A DNA stretch of 64,000 nt from Aggregicoccus sp. 17bor-14 (GCF_009659535.1 NZ_VJZZ01000019.1:54514-118513); one strand, 5' to 3'. Shown: positions 26,607-35,501, counted from the first letter of the stretch. Notes: generated by a model not told the origin, from the sequence alone. Numbers and translations: made by a program.

Positions 26607-28342
26607 CCCAGCTGCGCCGCGGACGCCTCGAGCGCCGCGGCGCTCTGCTCCCAGCGTGCCGCCTGCGCGTCCAGGCGCTGCAAGAGCGGCGCGAAGAGCC
26701 GCTCCTCCAGCGCCTTCGCCAGCGTGGCGCCGTGCGCGTCCGCCCACCGCTGCGTGACGGTGTGGCGGATGTCCGCGCCCAGCAGGTCCACGAAGCGCTC
26801 GAGCAGCGGCGTGGACAGCAGCGTGCCCGCCCAGATGACGGCGTCGTGGCCGAGGCCGCCGCTCGCCACGGTGACGATGGCGGCCGCGCCCGAGGGCACC
26901 GAGTACACGAGCGTGGTGAGCGCCTGCAGCGCCTCCTCGCGCATCCCGCCGGTGAGCTCCTGCGCGATGAGGCCGCGGCAGAAGGCGTAGAGGCTCGCGC
27001 GGTCCTCAGCCGGAGCGCGCGCGGCCTCCAGCCCCAGCGGTCCCTCCAGCCGCGCGAGCGTCGGCGGCCCGAAGGCCTCCTGCAGCAGCGCGCGCGTGGC
27101 CGCATCCCCGCGCCACGCGGCCACCTCGGGAGCGAGCGCTTCGATGGCGCGGCGCACCCCGTCCTTCAGCGTGTCCTCGGTGAGGTCCACGGGGGAGAGC
27201 TGCTCGCGCTCGGGCCCCACGAAGGACTCGCGCACCTTGCGCGTGGCGAAGGTGAGGGCGGCGGCGAGCCCGCGGAAGGGCAGCCGCACGTAGCGGTGCA
27301 GCGCGCTGCGCGCATCCAGCTCGTCGCGAAACGCATCCACCAGCACGTCCGCCGGCACCGCCTTGATGGCGGCGCGCGCACCCACCGTCTGCAGCTCGTG
27401 GCGCAGCCGCTGCCGCAGCCGCTCCGGCTCGTGCGCCGCCTCGCGCGCGGCGCGGGCGAGCAGGTCCATCTCGGCACGCGCGTCCTTGAGCGAGGCCTCC
27501 AGCGCGCGTGCCTTGAGCGCCCGCGCGTGCTCCGCCTCGCCCAGGAGCTGCGAGAGCGCGGGGCCGCCGTCCAGCGGGTGGGTGGCGAGCGGCCGCAGCC
27601 CGGCCTCCACCTCCGGCTGGTGCGGCGCGAGGTAGCGCGCGAGCGGCGGGTGTCCCACGTCCTGGGCGAGCTTCTCCAGGTGCCCGCGCGCCACCTCCTC
27701 GCGCGTGCTCTCGTTGTAGACGACCACGTAGGGGCGCCCGTGGCCCACGCCCGCGCGCAGGAAGTCCACCAGCGCGGCGTTCTGGTAGGTCTGCCGGCTC
27801 ACCACGAACACCAGCACGTCCACGGTGACGAGCAGCGCCTCGGCGCGCTCGCGGTTGTCGCGGTACACGCTGTCGAAGTCCGGCGTGTCCATCACCAGCA
27901 GGCCGCGCGGCACCGCCTCCGAGAGCACGAGGAAGAGCCGCCCCGGCGGGCCCGCCTGGTCCACCGGTGCCACCTGCCCCTCGAGCACCGGCACCACGTC
28001 GTAGCGGCGGGTGAGGAAGTCCTTGAGCGCACCGGTCCACGTGTCCGGGTGCGCGGCGGCGAGGCACTGCTTGGTGAGGCCGCCCTCGGGGCGCGCGGGG
28101 CTGAGGGAGGCGCCCACCAGAGCGTTGAAGAGGGTGCTCTTGCCCACGTTGTTGGGGCCCGCGATGGCCACGAGCAGCAGCGGCGCCTCGCTGCTGCCGA
28201 GGCGCGGCAGCAGGTCTCGGCGCAGGCGCTCGGCGAGCCGGCGGGCGGCGTCCGCGGCGGCGGGGTCGGGGAGGGCGTCGGGCTCGGGCAGGGCGTCGCG
28301 CGCGGCCTCGAGGGCGGCGCGCAGGCGGGAGAGGTCGGTCAT
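26603..28342 (-). CDS. dynamin-like/Era-like GTPase
   Basis: 579 residues from the ATG at 28342 (a GTG at 28360 is possible). The GTPase domain has G1 GPNNVGKST near residue 67, G3 DTPDFDS and the strand PYVVVYNES in place of a clear NKxD. A helical middle region (about 260-450) is followed by a C-terminal part with a weakly hydrophobic segment (SGAAAIVTVASGGLG). The layout is like the GTPase at 9384-11096, yet the sequences differ enough to be separate subfamilies. It follows the phosphoesterase gene on the same strand by 87 bases, so the two may be coexpressed. Confidence 0.8.
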   Translation of the reverse strand: MTDLSRLRAALEAARDALPEPDALPDPAAADAARRLAERLRRDLLPRLGSSEAPLLLVAIAGPNNVGKSTLFNALVGASLSPARPEGGLTKQCLAAAHPDTWTGALKDFLTRRYDVVPVLEGQVAPVDQAGPPGRLFLVLSEAVPRGLLVMDTPDFDSVYRDNRERAEALLVTVDVLVFVVSRQTYQNAALVDFLRAGVGHGRPYVVVYNESTREEVARGHLEKLAQDVGHPPLARYLAPHQPEVEAGLRPLATHPLDGGPALSQLLGEAEHARALKARALEASLKDARAEMDLLARAAREAAHEPERLRQRLRHELQTVGARAAIKAVPADVLVDAFRDELDARSALHRYVRLPFRGLAAALTFATRKVRESFVGPEREQLSPVDLTEDTLKDGVRRAIEALAPEVAAWRGDAATRALLQEAFGPPTLARLEGPLGLEAARAPAEDRASLYAFCRGLIAQELTGGMREEALQALTTLVYSVPSGAAAIVTVASGGLGHDAVIWAGTLLSTPLLERFVDLLGADIRHTVTQRWADAHGATLAKALEERLFAPLLQRLDAQAARWEQSAAALEASAAQLG

Positions 28343-28429
28343 GGGCGCGGGTGCCACCATCGTTCTCGCCTCCGCGTTGCGCCAGCCCCGTGCGAAGCGC
28401 GCCGTGCGGCAGCGGACGCCCTCCCCGGC

Positions 28430-29602
28430 TCAGGGGACCTGCGCCGCGGCGCGCCGCTCGACATCGAGCAGCTCGAAGGCCTCCACGGGCGTCTCGCGCA
28501 TGCCGCCGTCGGTGAACACCAGCACCGCCTCGTCGGGGCGCGGCGCACCCACGGGCGTGCCGAGCCGGTAGCGCACCTGCGCGCCGTCCGTCACCAGGTG
28601 GCGCAGCACGCCGTCCACCGCGGCGGTGCCCGAGAGCTGCAGGAGCTCGCGGCTCTTCTTGTCGCGCGTGTGGCCCACCACCTGGGTGAGGCCGAGCGGC
28701 AGGCGGCGCGGGTCGAAGCGCCGGCGCGGCGTGCGCTGCACCTCCTGCGCATCCTCCGGCTGCAGGGTGGGGCGGTGGTAGAAGATGCCGCGCCCTTCCC
28801 CCACCGCGACGCTGCCCGGCTGGTGCAGCACCGGGATGACCAGGGGGCCCGAGCGCCACGCGTCCACCGCGGCGTCCAGCGCGGCGTTGAGTGCGGCGGC
28901 CACCCGGGGCGCGCTCGCCCACGCCTCGCGCGCGAGCCCCAGCGCCTGCAGGTCCGTGTCGGTGACGCCCGCGTGCAGCACGAGCAGGTCCCCGGCCGCC
29001 GCGTGCGCCACGCGGAAGCGGCGCGCGCACAGCAGCGCCTCCACCCACTGGCGCTGCGCCTCGCGGAAGGTGGAGAAGTCGCGCGCGACGAGCTCCGCGT
29101 TGGGCACCTCGGGGTGGCGCGCGAGGAAGGCCTCCTCCAGGGCCGCGTCCGGCTCGCCCCCGGCGTAGGCCCGGTCCGCCTCCACCTGCGCCGCGGCGAA
29201 GGTGGCGTCCGTGAAGTGCGCGAGCTCGCCCACCCGGCCCAGGTCGTGGTTGCCCAGCAGCATCACCGCCTGGTCCGCCGGGTGCGAGGCGAGCCACGCC
29301 ACCAGCAGCAGGCTGCTCTGCGCCACCTGCGCGCGCTCGGCGCGCCCGCCCCAGTCGAAGTGGTCTCCGACCGAGAGCAGCTGCACCTCGGGGCGCAGGG
29401 CGCCATCGGGCGCGAGCACCCCGTGGCGCTCGAGCAGCGCGAGGAAGCGGCGCACGTCCGCCTGCGGGTCGCCGATGACGAGCCGGTGCGTGCGCGCGGG
29501 CGCCGTCCCGGCAGCGCTCTGCGAGAGGGCCGCGCGCGGACCGCGCGCGAGCGCCGCCTCCGCGCGGGCGAGGGCGGCGTCGACGGGAGAGGGTGTGCTC
29601 AT
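28430..29602 (-). CDS. calcineurin-like metallophosphoesterase
   Basis: 390 residues from the ATG at 29602. Metal-binding motifs of the metallophosphoesterase fold appear in order: GDPQAD near 43 (a variant of GDxHG with Gln in place of the usual His), GDHFDWGG, GNHD, VLHAGVTD and VVGHT. A dinuclear metal centre is thus nearly complete. Substrates in this family range from nucleotides to phosphoproteins, so the reaction cannot be specified. There is no signal peptide. It is upstream of a GTPase gene on the same strand. Confidence 0.85.
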   Translation of the reverse strand: MSTPSPVDAALARAEAALARGPRAALSQSAAGTAPARTHRLVIGDPQADVRRFLALLERHGVLAPDGALRPEVQLLSVGDHFDWGGRAERAQVAQSSLLLVAWLASHPADQAVMLLGNHDLGRVGELAHFTDATFAAAQVEADRAYAGGEPDAALEEAFLARHPEVPNAELVARDFSTFREAQRQWVEALLCARRFRVAHAAAGDLLVLHAGVTDTDLQALGLAREAWASAPRVAAALNAALDAAVDAWRSGPLVIPVLHQPGSVAVGEGRGIFYHRPTLQPEDAQEVQRTPRRRFDPRRLPLGLTQVVGHTRDKKSRELLQLSGTAAVDGVLRHLVTDGAQVRYRLGTPVGAPRPDEAVLVFTDGGMRETPVEAFELLDVERRAAAQVP

Positions 29603-29645
29603 GGCGCGCATCCTAGGCCCGCGCGCCGGGGCTGCACGCGCGGAC

Positions 29646-30017
29646 TCAGGCCCTCACGCGCGCGCGCCGGAAGTGCGGCACGTGCGCGTGCGGCAGGTGG
29701 GGCGGGTGCGCCTGCCAGTACACGAAGAGGCCGAGGTACGCGTACGCCACCGCGAAGAGCAGGATGAGGGCCGCGTACCAGCTCGGCGTGTCCGTGCCGA
29801 AGGCGACGAGCCCCACCACGCCCAGCACCGCCGCGAGTATCCAGGGCGCCCGCCTGCGCGCCGGCGCGTCGCTGAAGGCCATGCCCAGCGACACCACTGC
29901 GGAGAGCAGCACCAGCACCGCGACCGGGGTGCTGATGCGGCCGAACAGCCCCTCCATGCCCACCCAGGTGAGCGCGAAGCCGATCGCCCCCATGCCACCC
30001 GTCATTGCACCGCGCAT
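29646..30017 (-). CDS. small integral membrane protein
   Basis: 123 residues, ATG at 30017 behind a gaggagg ribosome binding site. Three to four hydrophobic segments are visible (about 8-24, 28-47, 57-74, 80-100), followed by a His/Pro-rich tail with HPPHLPHAHVPHF that could bind metal ions. No family is recognised. It lies 43 bases from the phosphoesterase gene and reads in the same direction. Confidence 0.65.
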   Translation of the reverse strand: MRGAMTGGMGAIGFALTWVGMEGLFGRISTPVAVLVLLSAVVSLGMAFSDAPARRRAPWILAAVLGVVGLVAFGTDTPSWYAALILLFAVAYAYLGLFVYWQAHPPHLPHAHVPHFRRARVRA

Positions 30018-30140
30018 GTGTGCCTCCTCTCGGTGGAGCGCATGCTCGGGGCGCCCCGCTCCCTGCTGCGAAGGTGGGTGGCGCGCTCCCGGACGGCGAG
30101 CAGGAGGCCAGCGGGCGCTCCACCGTCCTCCCGCTGAGCA

Positions 30141-30758
30141 CTAGTGCCGGCGCAGCCAGCGGCCCGAGTTGCGGCGCGGCGCCGGATGCGACGGGTGCGC
30201 CATCATGTCCTCACGGAACACCGAGGGGGCCTCCTCGTCGTGGAAGCGCAGGAAGCGCGGCAGGTGCAGGTCGTCGCGCGCGGTGCAGAGCACGCCCGTC
30301 ACCGCGCCGAGCAGCAGGCCCACCGCGTTGAGCACCACGAAGCCCTCGAAGCCGATGCCCGAGAGGAAGCGGTGCAGCCCCGCGCCCGGGAAGGAGTAGA
30401 GGAGGAAGAGCACCCCGGGCACTGCGATGGAGGCCGCGATCGCCGCCGGCAGCGCGCGCCGGAAGTTGCCGGCGCGGAAGCCGCCCGCCACCCCGCCGAG
30501 GAAGCCGTTGAGCAGCGGCGCGAAGAAGAGCACCAGCGCCGGCACCACCATGTACGTCACGTCCACCACGTGCTGCCAGGTGCTGGTGATGCCCAGCTCC
30601 GGCTCGATGAGCCGCACGTCGGCAGGGGGCGGGGGTGGGAGCACCTCCTCGTTCGGCAGCCGCTCCGCGATGAGGCGCGTGTCCATGGACAGGCGCTCCT
30701 CGTCGGGCGTCACGTGGAAGCGGGTGTGCTTCTCGTCAGTGGGTTCGTAGGTGGGCAT
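30141..30758 (-). CDS. multi-pass membrane protein (DUF5518-like)
   Basis: 205 residues from the ATG at 30758 with a cggag ribosome binding site. About 58 charged and proline-rich residues precede a membrane region at about 63-155. That region contains the Gly-rich pattern LNGFLGGVAGGFRAGNFRRAL followed by an Ala-rich segment and two further helices, like small DUF5518-type Gly-zipper membrane proteins. The C-terminal 45 residues are basic and cytoplasmic. The function is unknown. Confidence 0.65.
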   Translation of the reverse strand: MPTYEPTDEKHTRFHVTPDEERLSMDTRLIAERLPNEEVLPPPPPADVRLIEPELGITSTWQHVVDVTYMVVPALVLFFAPLLNGFLGGVAGGFRAGNFRRALPAAIAASIAVPGVLFLLYSFPGAGLHRFLSGIGFEGFVVLNAVGLLLGAVTGVLCTARDDLHLPRFLRFHDEEAPSVFREDMMAHPSHPAPRRNSGRWLRRH

Positions 30759-30909
30759 GGGGGCTCCGGGAAGAAGAGGGGTGCGGCGACCGCGCCACCC
30801 TCTGAAGCTAGGGATGGCGGCGGCCGCGGCAGAGGGGCGGAGGGAGGGATGGCCCCGCCTCCTGCCTGCCCGGCTTGCCCGCACGCCCGGGCGGAAGGAC
30901 CCTTGAGGC

Positions 30910-31452
30910 ATGTCCAAGGCATTCACGAAGGAGGACGGGGGCGGCGAGGAGGGGCTGGTGCCGGTGCGCCCGCGCACGGCCTCGGACGCGCCGCGCTACA
31001 TCACCCCCGAGGGCTACCGCGCCCTGCAGGAGGAGCTCGCCGGGCTGCTCTCGCCGCAGGACGCCGCGGACGCGGGCGCGCTGGATGCGGCGGTGCGCAA
31101 GCGCGAGCGCGAGCGGCGCGCGCACGAGGTGGCGGACGCGCTGGAGGAGGTGACGGTGGTGCCTCCGCCCGCCGAGCCGCACGGGCGCATCTTCTTCGGC
31201 GCGTGGGTGACGCTGGAGGACGAGGACGGCGAGCTGCAGACCTGGCGGCTCGTGGGCCCGGACGAGGCGGACGCGCGCGCCGGGCGCCTGAGCGTGGAGA
31301 GCCCGCTGGGCCGCGCGCTGCTCGGGCGCGAGGAGGGCGACAGCGTGGAGGTGGAGCGGCCGCGCGGGCGCACCGAGTACGCGGTGGAGCGCGTGGAGTA
31401 CCGGACGTCCGGCGCCCGGGACGAGGGCGCGGGGGCAGGCGCGCCGGGCTAA
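30910..31452 (+). CDS. Gre-family transcription factor with shortened coiled coil
   Basis: 180 residues. The C-terminal FKBP-like half (about 92-165) is a clear GreB/GreA match: GRIFFGAWVTLEDEDGEL, VGPDEAD, SVESPLGRALLGREEGD. The N-terminus has the GreB-like YITPEGYRALQEEL at 30-43. The coiled coil between these is only about 40 residues long, against about 65 in GreA/GreB, and the tip with the conserved Asp and Glu (GDxSENAEY region) is absent. Those acidic residues reach into RNA polymerase to activate transcript cleavage, so this protein should bind polymerase but not stimulate cleavage. It may regulate or block the secondary channel. Confidence 0.85.
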   Translation: MSKAFTKEDGGGEEGLVPVRPRTASDAPRYITPEGYRALQEELAGLLSPQDAADAGALDAAVRKRERERRAHEVADALEEVTVVPPPAEPHGRIFFGAWVTLEDEDGELQTWRLVGPDEADARAGRLSVESPLGRALLGREEGDSVEVERPRGRTEYAVERVEYRTSGARDEGAGAGAPG

Positions 31453-31490
31453 GACGGCGGGGCACTCGTCCCGCACAGGAGCCCGCCCGC

Positions 31491-32375
31491 ATGAAGGCCC
31501 TCGCCCTCGCCGTCACGCTGCTGTCCGCGCTCGCGCTCGCCCAGGACCGCGACCTCGCCAAGGTGCAGCTGAAGAGCACGCCGGTCGCCGGCCGCGTGCA
31601 CCTGCTGCAGGGCGAGGGCGGCAACATCGGCGTCTCGGTGGGGCCGGACGGGCTGCTCATCGTGGACGACGAGTTCGCGCCGCTCGCGCCGAAGATCCGC
31701 GCCGCGCTGCACCGCCTGGGCAAGGGGCCGCTCGAGTACGTGCTCAACACGCACTTCCACGGCGACCACACCGGCAGCAACGCAGTGTTCGGGCGCGAGG
31801 CGAAGATCATCGCGCACGACGCCGTGCGCACGCGCCTGCTCAGCGGCCGCAAGACGCCCGGCGCGGAGACGCCGCCCGCGCCCCCCGCGGCCCTGCCCGT
31901 CATCACCTACGAGCAGGGGGTGAAGCTCTGGTTCAACGGCGAGGAGATCCGCATCACCCACCTGCCCGCGGGCCACACGGACGGCGACAGCACGGTGCTC
32001 TTCGTGAAGAGCAACGTGCTGCACATGGGCGACCTCTTCTTCGTGGACCACTTCCCCTTCATCGACGTGACGGCCGGAGGGAGCGTGGAGGGCTACGTGA
32101 AGAACGTGGAGACGGTGCTCGCCTCGCTTCCTGCGGACGTGAAGATCATCCCCGGCCACGGGCCGCTCTCGGGCCGCGCGGACCTCGAGCGCTTCGCCGC
32201 GATGCTGCGCGAGACGAGCGCGCTGGTGCGCCAGAAGAAGGCCGCGGGGATGAGCCTCGAGCAGGTGAAGCGCGAGGGCCTGCCCGAGAAGTACAAGGGC
32301 TTCAGCTGGGAGTTCATCAGCACCGAGGGCTGGCTCGAGACGCTCTACGAAGGCGTGAGCGTGAAGAAGACCTAG
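31491..32375 (+). CDS. exported metallo-beta-lactamase-fold hydrolase
   Basis: 294 residues with a signal peptide (about 1-17). The HxHxDH metal motif is in NTHFHGDHTGSN near residue 89, with further ligands in PAGHTDGDS, HMGDLFFVD and IPGHGPLSG, so a dinuclear zinc or iron site is complete. The subgroup is the one usually called quinoprotein relay or B3-like MBL-fold proteins; substrates are unknown and antibiotic hydrolysis should not be assumed. Its stop overlaps the convergent cupin gene by 4 bases. Confidence 0.87.
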   Translation: MKALALAVTLLSALALAQDRDLAKVQLKSTPVAGRVHLLQGEGGNIGVSVGPDGLLIVDDEFAPLAPKIRAALHRLGKGPLEYVLNTHFHGDHTGSNAVFGREAKIIAHDAVRTRLLSGRKTPGAETPPAPPAALPVITYEQGVKLWFNGEEIRITHLPAGHTDGDSTVLFVKSNVLHMGDLFFVDHFPFIDVTAGGSVEGYVKNVETVLASLPADVKIIPGHGPLSGRADLERFAAMLRETSALVRQKKAAGMSLEQVKREGLPEKYKGFSWEFISTEGWLETLYEGVSVKKT

Positions 32376-32842
32376 CCGCGGCGCTTCGGCGGATAGGGCG
32401 TGCCGTCGCGGTGGCAGTAGCCGCGCCCCTCGGGCTCCGCGACCATGTCGATGTCCGAGTAGGTGCAGCGGTCCTGCTCGAACGAGGTCCCCACCTCGAG
32501 CACCTTCGCCGGGCGCTGCGAGCGGTTGATGAGGTGGTGGCCATCCGGCTCGCCGTGGCGGAAGGCGGCGCAGTCGCCTGCGCGCAGCAGCTCCTCGCCC
32601 GCGTCGGTGACGAGCGTGAGCTCGCCCTCCACGACCATGATGAACTCGTCCTCGTGGCTGTGCCAGTGGCGCTGGCTGCTCCAGGCGCCGGGCTCGACGA
32701 CGGTGAGGTTCACGCCGAACTGCGTGAGCCCCGCGCTGCGCGCGAGCCGCTGCGTGCGCTGCGCGTTGCACGGCGCATCGAAGGGGGCGGGGTAGCTGCT
32801 GCCCTCCTGGGAGGGGATGGCGGAGAGGTCGAGCTTCTTCAT
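32372..32842 (-). CDS. cupin-domain protein
   Basis: 156 residues. One cupin barrel at about 45-125 carries motif 1 as HWHSHEDEFIMVVEGEL, which supplies His/His/Glu metal ligands, and a motif 2 region around FRHGEPDGHHLIN. The C-terminal tail contains DGTPYPPK, common in small sugar- or acid-binding cupins of this group. It is soluble. A binding or isomerase role is possible. No partner gene is adjacent on the same strand. Confidence 0.82.
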   Translation of the reverse strand: MKKLDLSAIPSQEGSSYPAPFDAPCNAQRTQRLARSAGLTQFGVNLTVVEPGAWSSQRHWHSHEDEFIMVVEGELTLVTDAGEELLRAGDCAAFRHGEPDGHHLINRSQRPAKVLEVGTSFEQDRCTYSDIDMVAEPEGRGYCHRDGTPYPPKRRG

Positions 32843-33012
32843 GCGCGCACACTGCCAGCGTGCAGGCGGTTCCGCACAGCGAGATGCTCCGACTTCCGGC
32901 GCAGGCTTCCGTTCGACAGCGGTCGGATCCCCGCATAGCCTCGCGCGAGCGACTTCCCTCCCTGCCCGGAGGTTGGTCGAGTCCTGATCACTCTGGACCG
33001 GAGGATTCCCGC

Positions 33013-33861
33013 ATGGCTTCGATGAAGACGTTCCGCCTGACCCTGTCTCTCGCTGCCGCGCTCGGCGTGGCCACCTCGGCGCGCGCGCAGGAGACCACCA
33101 CGACGCAGACCGAGACGACGACGCAGACCCAGCCGTCGACGACGTCCACCGAGATGTCCACGACGTCCACGGACATGACGATGCACTCCGATGGCGGCCG
33201 CATGGGCCCGGAGATCGCGATCAGCGGCAACCTCGGCCTCGGCGTGGGCTACGTCTACAAGAACGCGCAGACGGCCTCGGGCGAGGAGAGCCTGAAGATC
33301 ACCGACTCGGCGAAGTTCTCCATCCCGGTCCTCGTCGAGCTGGGCTACCGGGTCACGCCGCGCTTCTACATCGGCGCGTTCGGCAGCTGGGAGAAGGTGT
33401 TCACGAAGGAGAACCCGCTCTCGTGCCCGAGCGGCTTCGACTGCAACACCCAGCAGTGGCGCGTGGGCCCGGAGTTCCGCTACCACTTCTCGCCGGAGGC
33501 GGGCTTCGACCCGTGGATCGGCCTGGGCGTGGGCCTGGAGATCCTCAAGAGCCACGTGAAGGGCACCACGAACATCCCGGTCGCCCCCGGCGTGACCGTG
33601 CCCGCGGACGTGGACACGCACGTGACGGATCGCGGTCCCACCTTCGCGCGCCTCGCCATCGGCGGCGACTGGCACCTGAGCCGCGCGGTGGCCCTGGGCC
33701 CCATCGCCACCGTCTCCTACGGCAGCTACACCGTGCGCACCGGCGACCAGAAGGTGACGCTGCCCGTGATCGGCACCCGCGACAACGCCCTCACCCCCGT
33801 GGACAACGGCCCGCACGCCCTGTTCACCGTGGGCCTGCGCCTCGCCTTCCTGCCGCTCTGA
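33013..33861 (+). CDS. outer-membrane beta-barrel protein with Thr-rich linker
   Basis: 282 residues, ATG at 33013 with a ggagg ribosome binding site. A signal peptide (about 1-25) is followed by a linker of about 35 residues almost wholly Thr/Gln/Ser. From about 65 to the end, alternating strands with aromatic edges (LGLGVGYVYKNA, RFYIGAFGSWEKVF, FRYHFSPEAGF, LFTVGLRLAFLPL) indicate an 8-stranded OmpW/OmpX-like barrel. The C-terminal residues fit an outer-membrane signature. A similar design occurs at 55712-56683. The function is unknown. Confidence 0.78.
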   Translation: MASMKTFRLTLSLAAALGVATSARAQETTTTQTETTTQTQPSTTSTEMSTTSTDMTMHSDGGRMGPEIAISGNLGLGVGYVYKNAQTASGEESLKITDSAKFSIPVLVELGYRVTPRFYIGAFGSWEKVFTKENPLSCPSGFDCNTQQWRVGPEFRYHFSPEAGFDPWIGLGVGLEILKSHVKGTTNIPVAPGVTVPADVDTHVTDRGPTFARLAIGGDWHLSRAVALGPIATVSYGSYTVRTGDQKVTLPVIGTRDNALTPVDNGPHALFTVGLRLAFLPL

Positions 33862-33878
33862 GCGCAGGCGTCGGACGG

Positions 33879-33903
33879 GGGCCGGGGCTCCAGCGCCCGG
33901 CCC
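33879..33903. terminator. hairpin between convergent genes
   Basis: GGGCCGGG and CCCGGCCC form an 8-base-pair stem around a 9-base loop in the 51 bases between the barrel gene and the convergent HAD gene. There is no U tract; it could slow polymerase from both sides. Confidence 0.45.
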
Positions 33904-33912
33904 ACCTGGCGC

Positions 33913-34800
33913 TCAGAGCGCCTTGCCTTCGATGATGCGCAGCAGCTGGGCGAAGTTGGAGAGGGCGTGGGTGGCGGGCTCCTCGCGCCGCGCCTCGCCC
34001 CCCTCCAGCACGCCGGCCGCGTGGCGCCGGGTGACGGCCGGGGCGCTGATGATGTCCAGGCGCTCGCGGTACTCGCCGGACACGTAGGTGCCGTACTCGG
34101 CCCAGCAGTCCAGCGCGCCCACGGCCTTCGCCACCGCGACGTCCTTCCTGAGCGAGTCGCCCACGTAGAGCGTCTGCTCGGGTGGAACGCCGAAGCGCTC
34201 GCAGATGCGCAGGAGCCCCCGCGGGTTCGGCTTCTCCCAGTCGCGCGGCAGCTCTTCCACAACGCACTGCGCGCGGTAGGCGCCTCTCGCCTCGCGCTGC
34301 TGGATGGCCGCGGCCACCAGCGCCTCGCCCTCCTCGCTCGCGGGGAAGGCGAAGCCGGGAAGCGTGTAGAGCCCCTGCAGGTAGCGGTCGAAGCCGAGCG
34401 TGCGCACGCGGTACTCGGCGGGGTTGCGCGGCGCGTCCGTGAGCGCGACCACGGGCAGCCCGCGCGCGTGCAGCGCCTCGAGCGTGGCGACGACGCCGGG
34501 GTAGGGGCGCAGGTACTTGCGGCGCGCGAGCGCGAAGGCCTCGCGCGCCGGCTCGATGACCAGCTTGTCGAAGGAGCCGAACTCGCAGAACTCGCGGTAC
34601 AGCGAGCTCTCCTGCAGCGCGAAGGGGTACTCGTTGGACTCGTACTTCGCGTACACGGCCTTGAGGCTCTGCACCACGCGCAGCCGCGGCCAGCCGGTGG
34701 CGCGCTGCACCGCCTCCACGAGCGCCTCCACGGCGGGAACGATGTAGTCCACCCACGAGTAGAGGGTGCCATCCATGTCGGTGACGACGAGGCGGATCAT
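33913..34800 (-). CDS. HAD-superfamily hydrolase
   Basis: 295 residues from the ATG at 34800. Motif I DMDGTL is at residues 8-13, motif II lies in VVALTDAPRNP, and motif III/IV in LPRDWEKPNP and LYVGDSLRKDVAVAKAVG. The cap is helical. HAD enzymes of this type dephosphorylate small phosphates through an aspartyl-phosphate. The substrate is not evident. The open frame continues far upstream but the HAD fold begins at the chosen start. Confidence 0.87.
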   Translation of the reverse strand: MIRLVVTDMDGTLYSWVDYIVPAVEALVEAVQRATGWPRLRVVQSLKAVYAKYESNEYPFALQESSLYREFCEFGSFDKLVIEPAREAFALARRKYLRPYPGVVATLEALHARGLPVVALTDAPRNPAEYRVRTLGFDRYLQGLYTLPGFAFPASEEGEALVAAAIQQREARGAYRAQCVVEELPRDWEKPNPRGLLRICERFGVPPEQTLYVGDSLRKDVAVAKAVGALDCWAEYGTYVSGEYRERLDIISAPAVTRRHAAGVLEGGEARREEPATHALSNFAQLLRIIEGKAL

Positions 34801-34950
34801 GGCGCGCGGGTCTACACCGCTTCGCGCCGCTGCGCACCCGCGCGCCCCGTGTCCCACCGGTGTCCCACATGGGCCCGTGCGCGCCGCATTCCCCGGCTGA
34901 ATTTTCCCGCGCCTGCCCCGTCGGTAAGCACAGAACACGGAGGCAACACC

Positions 34951-35433
34951 ATGAACCTCAAGCCCGGCATCCTGACTCTCCTCGTTGGCACGGTCCTCTT
35001 CGGCGCGGGCGCTGCGCTCGCGGACGACCACGGCGCGAGCCGCGGCGGCGACCGCGACGAGGGCCGCCGCGAGTGGCGCGACCGCCGCGATGACCGCCGC
35101 GACGACCGCCGCGGCCCGGGCGCGGTGATCAACGTGCGCGTGGGTGGGGGCGTCGTCTACCACCGCCCGCCGGAGCCCGCGCCCCGCCCGGACGGCCGCT
35201 ACGAGCTGCGCACCACGCAGCGCTGGGTGTCCGGCTACGAGGAGCGCGTGTGGGTGCCCGAGGTGTGCACCACGGAGCAGCACCACCACATGCGCCGCAC
35301 CACCTGCCGCGACGGCTACTACGACACCCGCTACGTGGACGGGCACTACGAGCCGGCCGAGGAGTGGGTGTGGGTGCCCTACCCCCCGCGCCCCTACGGT
35401 CGCCCCGGCATCACGGTGACCGCGCGCTTCTAG
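34951..35433 (+). CDS. small exported protein with Arg/Asp-rich and Tyr/Trp-rich parts
   Basis: 160 residues, ATG at 34951 after ggaggc. A signal peptide (about 1-24) is followed by a highly charged run of Arg and Asp (about residues 28-55) and then by repeated segments built on a W-V-x-G-Y-E-E-R-V-W-V-P pattern, which recurs as HYEPAEEWVWVPYPP. Similar proteins of unknown function are common in the envelopes of Gram-negative bacteria. A pair of Cys (CTTEQ and TCRD) may form a disulfide. Confidence 0.7.
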   Translation: MNLKPGILTLLVGTVLFGAGAALADDHGASRGGDRDEGRREWRDRRDDRRDDRRGPGAVINVRVGGGVVYHRPPEPAPRPDGRYELRTTQRWVSGYEERVWVPEVCTTEQHHHMRRTTCRDGYYDTRYVDGHYEPAEEWVWVPYPPRPYGRPGITVTARF

Positions 35434-35457
35434 GCCTCGCCTGACGCCCACACTCCC

Positions 35458-35501
35458 GGCCCCACCTCCGCCCGCACGCGGAGCGTGGGGCCGCGGCTTT
35501 T
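35458..35501 (+). terminator. strong factor-independent terminator
   Basis: GGCCCCAC pairs with GTGGGGCC and, inside it, CTCCGC pairs with GCGGAG around a 6-base loop (one bulged C). A T run (35498-35501) follows 5 bases after the stem. This is the best terminator in the window and closes the small exported-protein gene upstream. Confidence 0.75.

Noticed and set aside
26732..29767. A plus-strand open frame of 1011 codons opposite the GTPase and phosphoesterase genes
   Set aside because: Arg/Gln/His-rich shadow of two genes with clear motifs on the other strand.
31491..32375. Antibiotic-resistance metallo-beta-lactamase
   Set aside because: The fold is shared by many hydrolases; the sequence fits the broad MBL-fold group and nothing points to beta-lactam hydrolysis.
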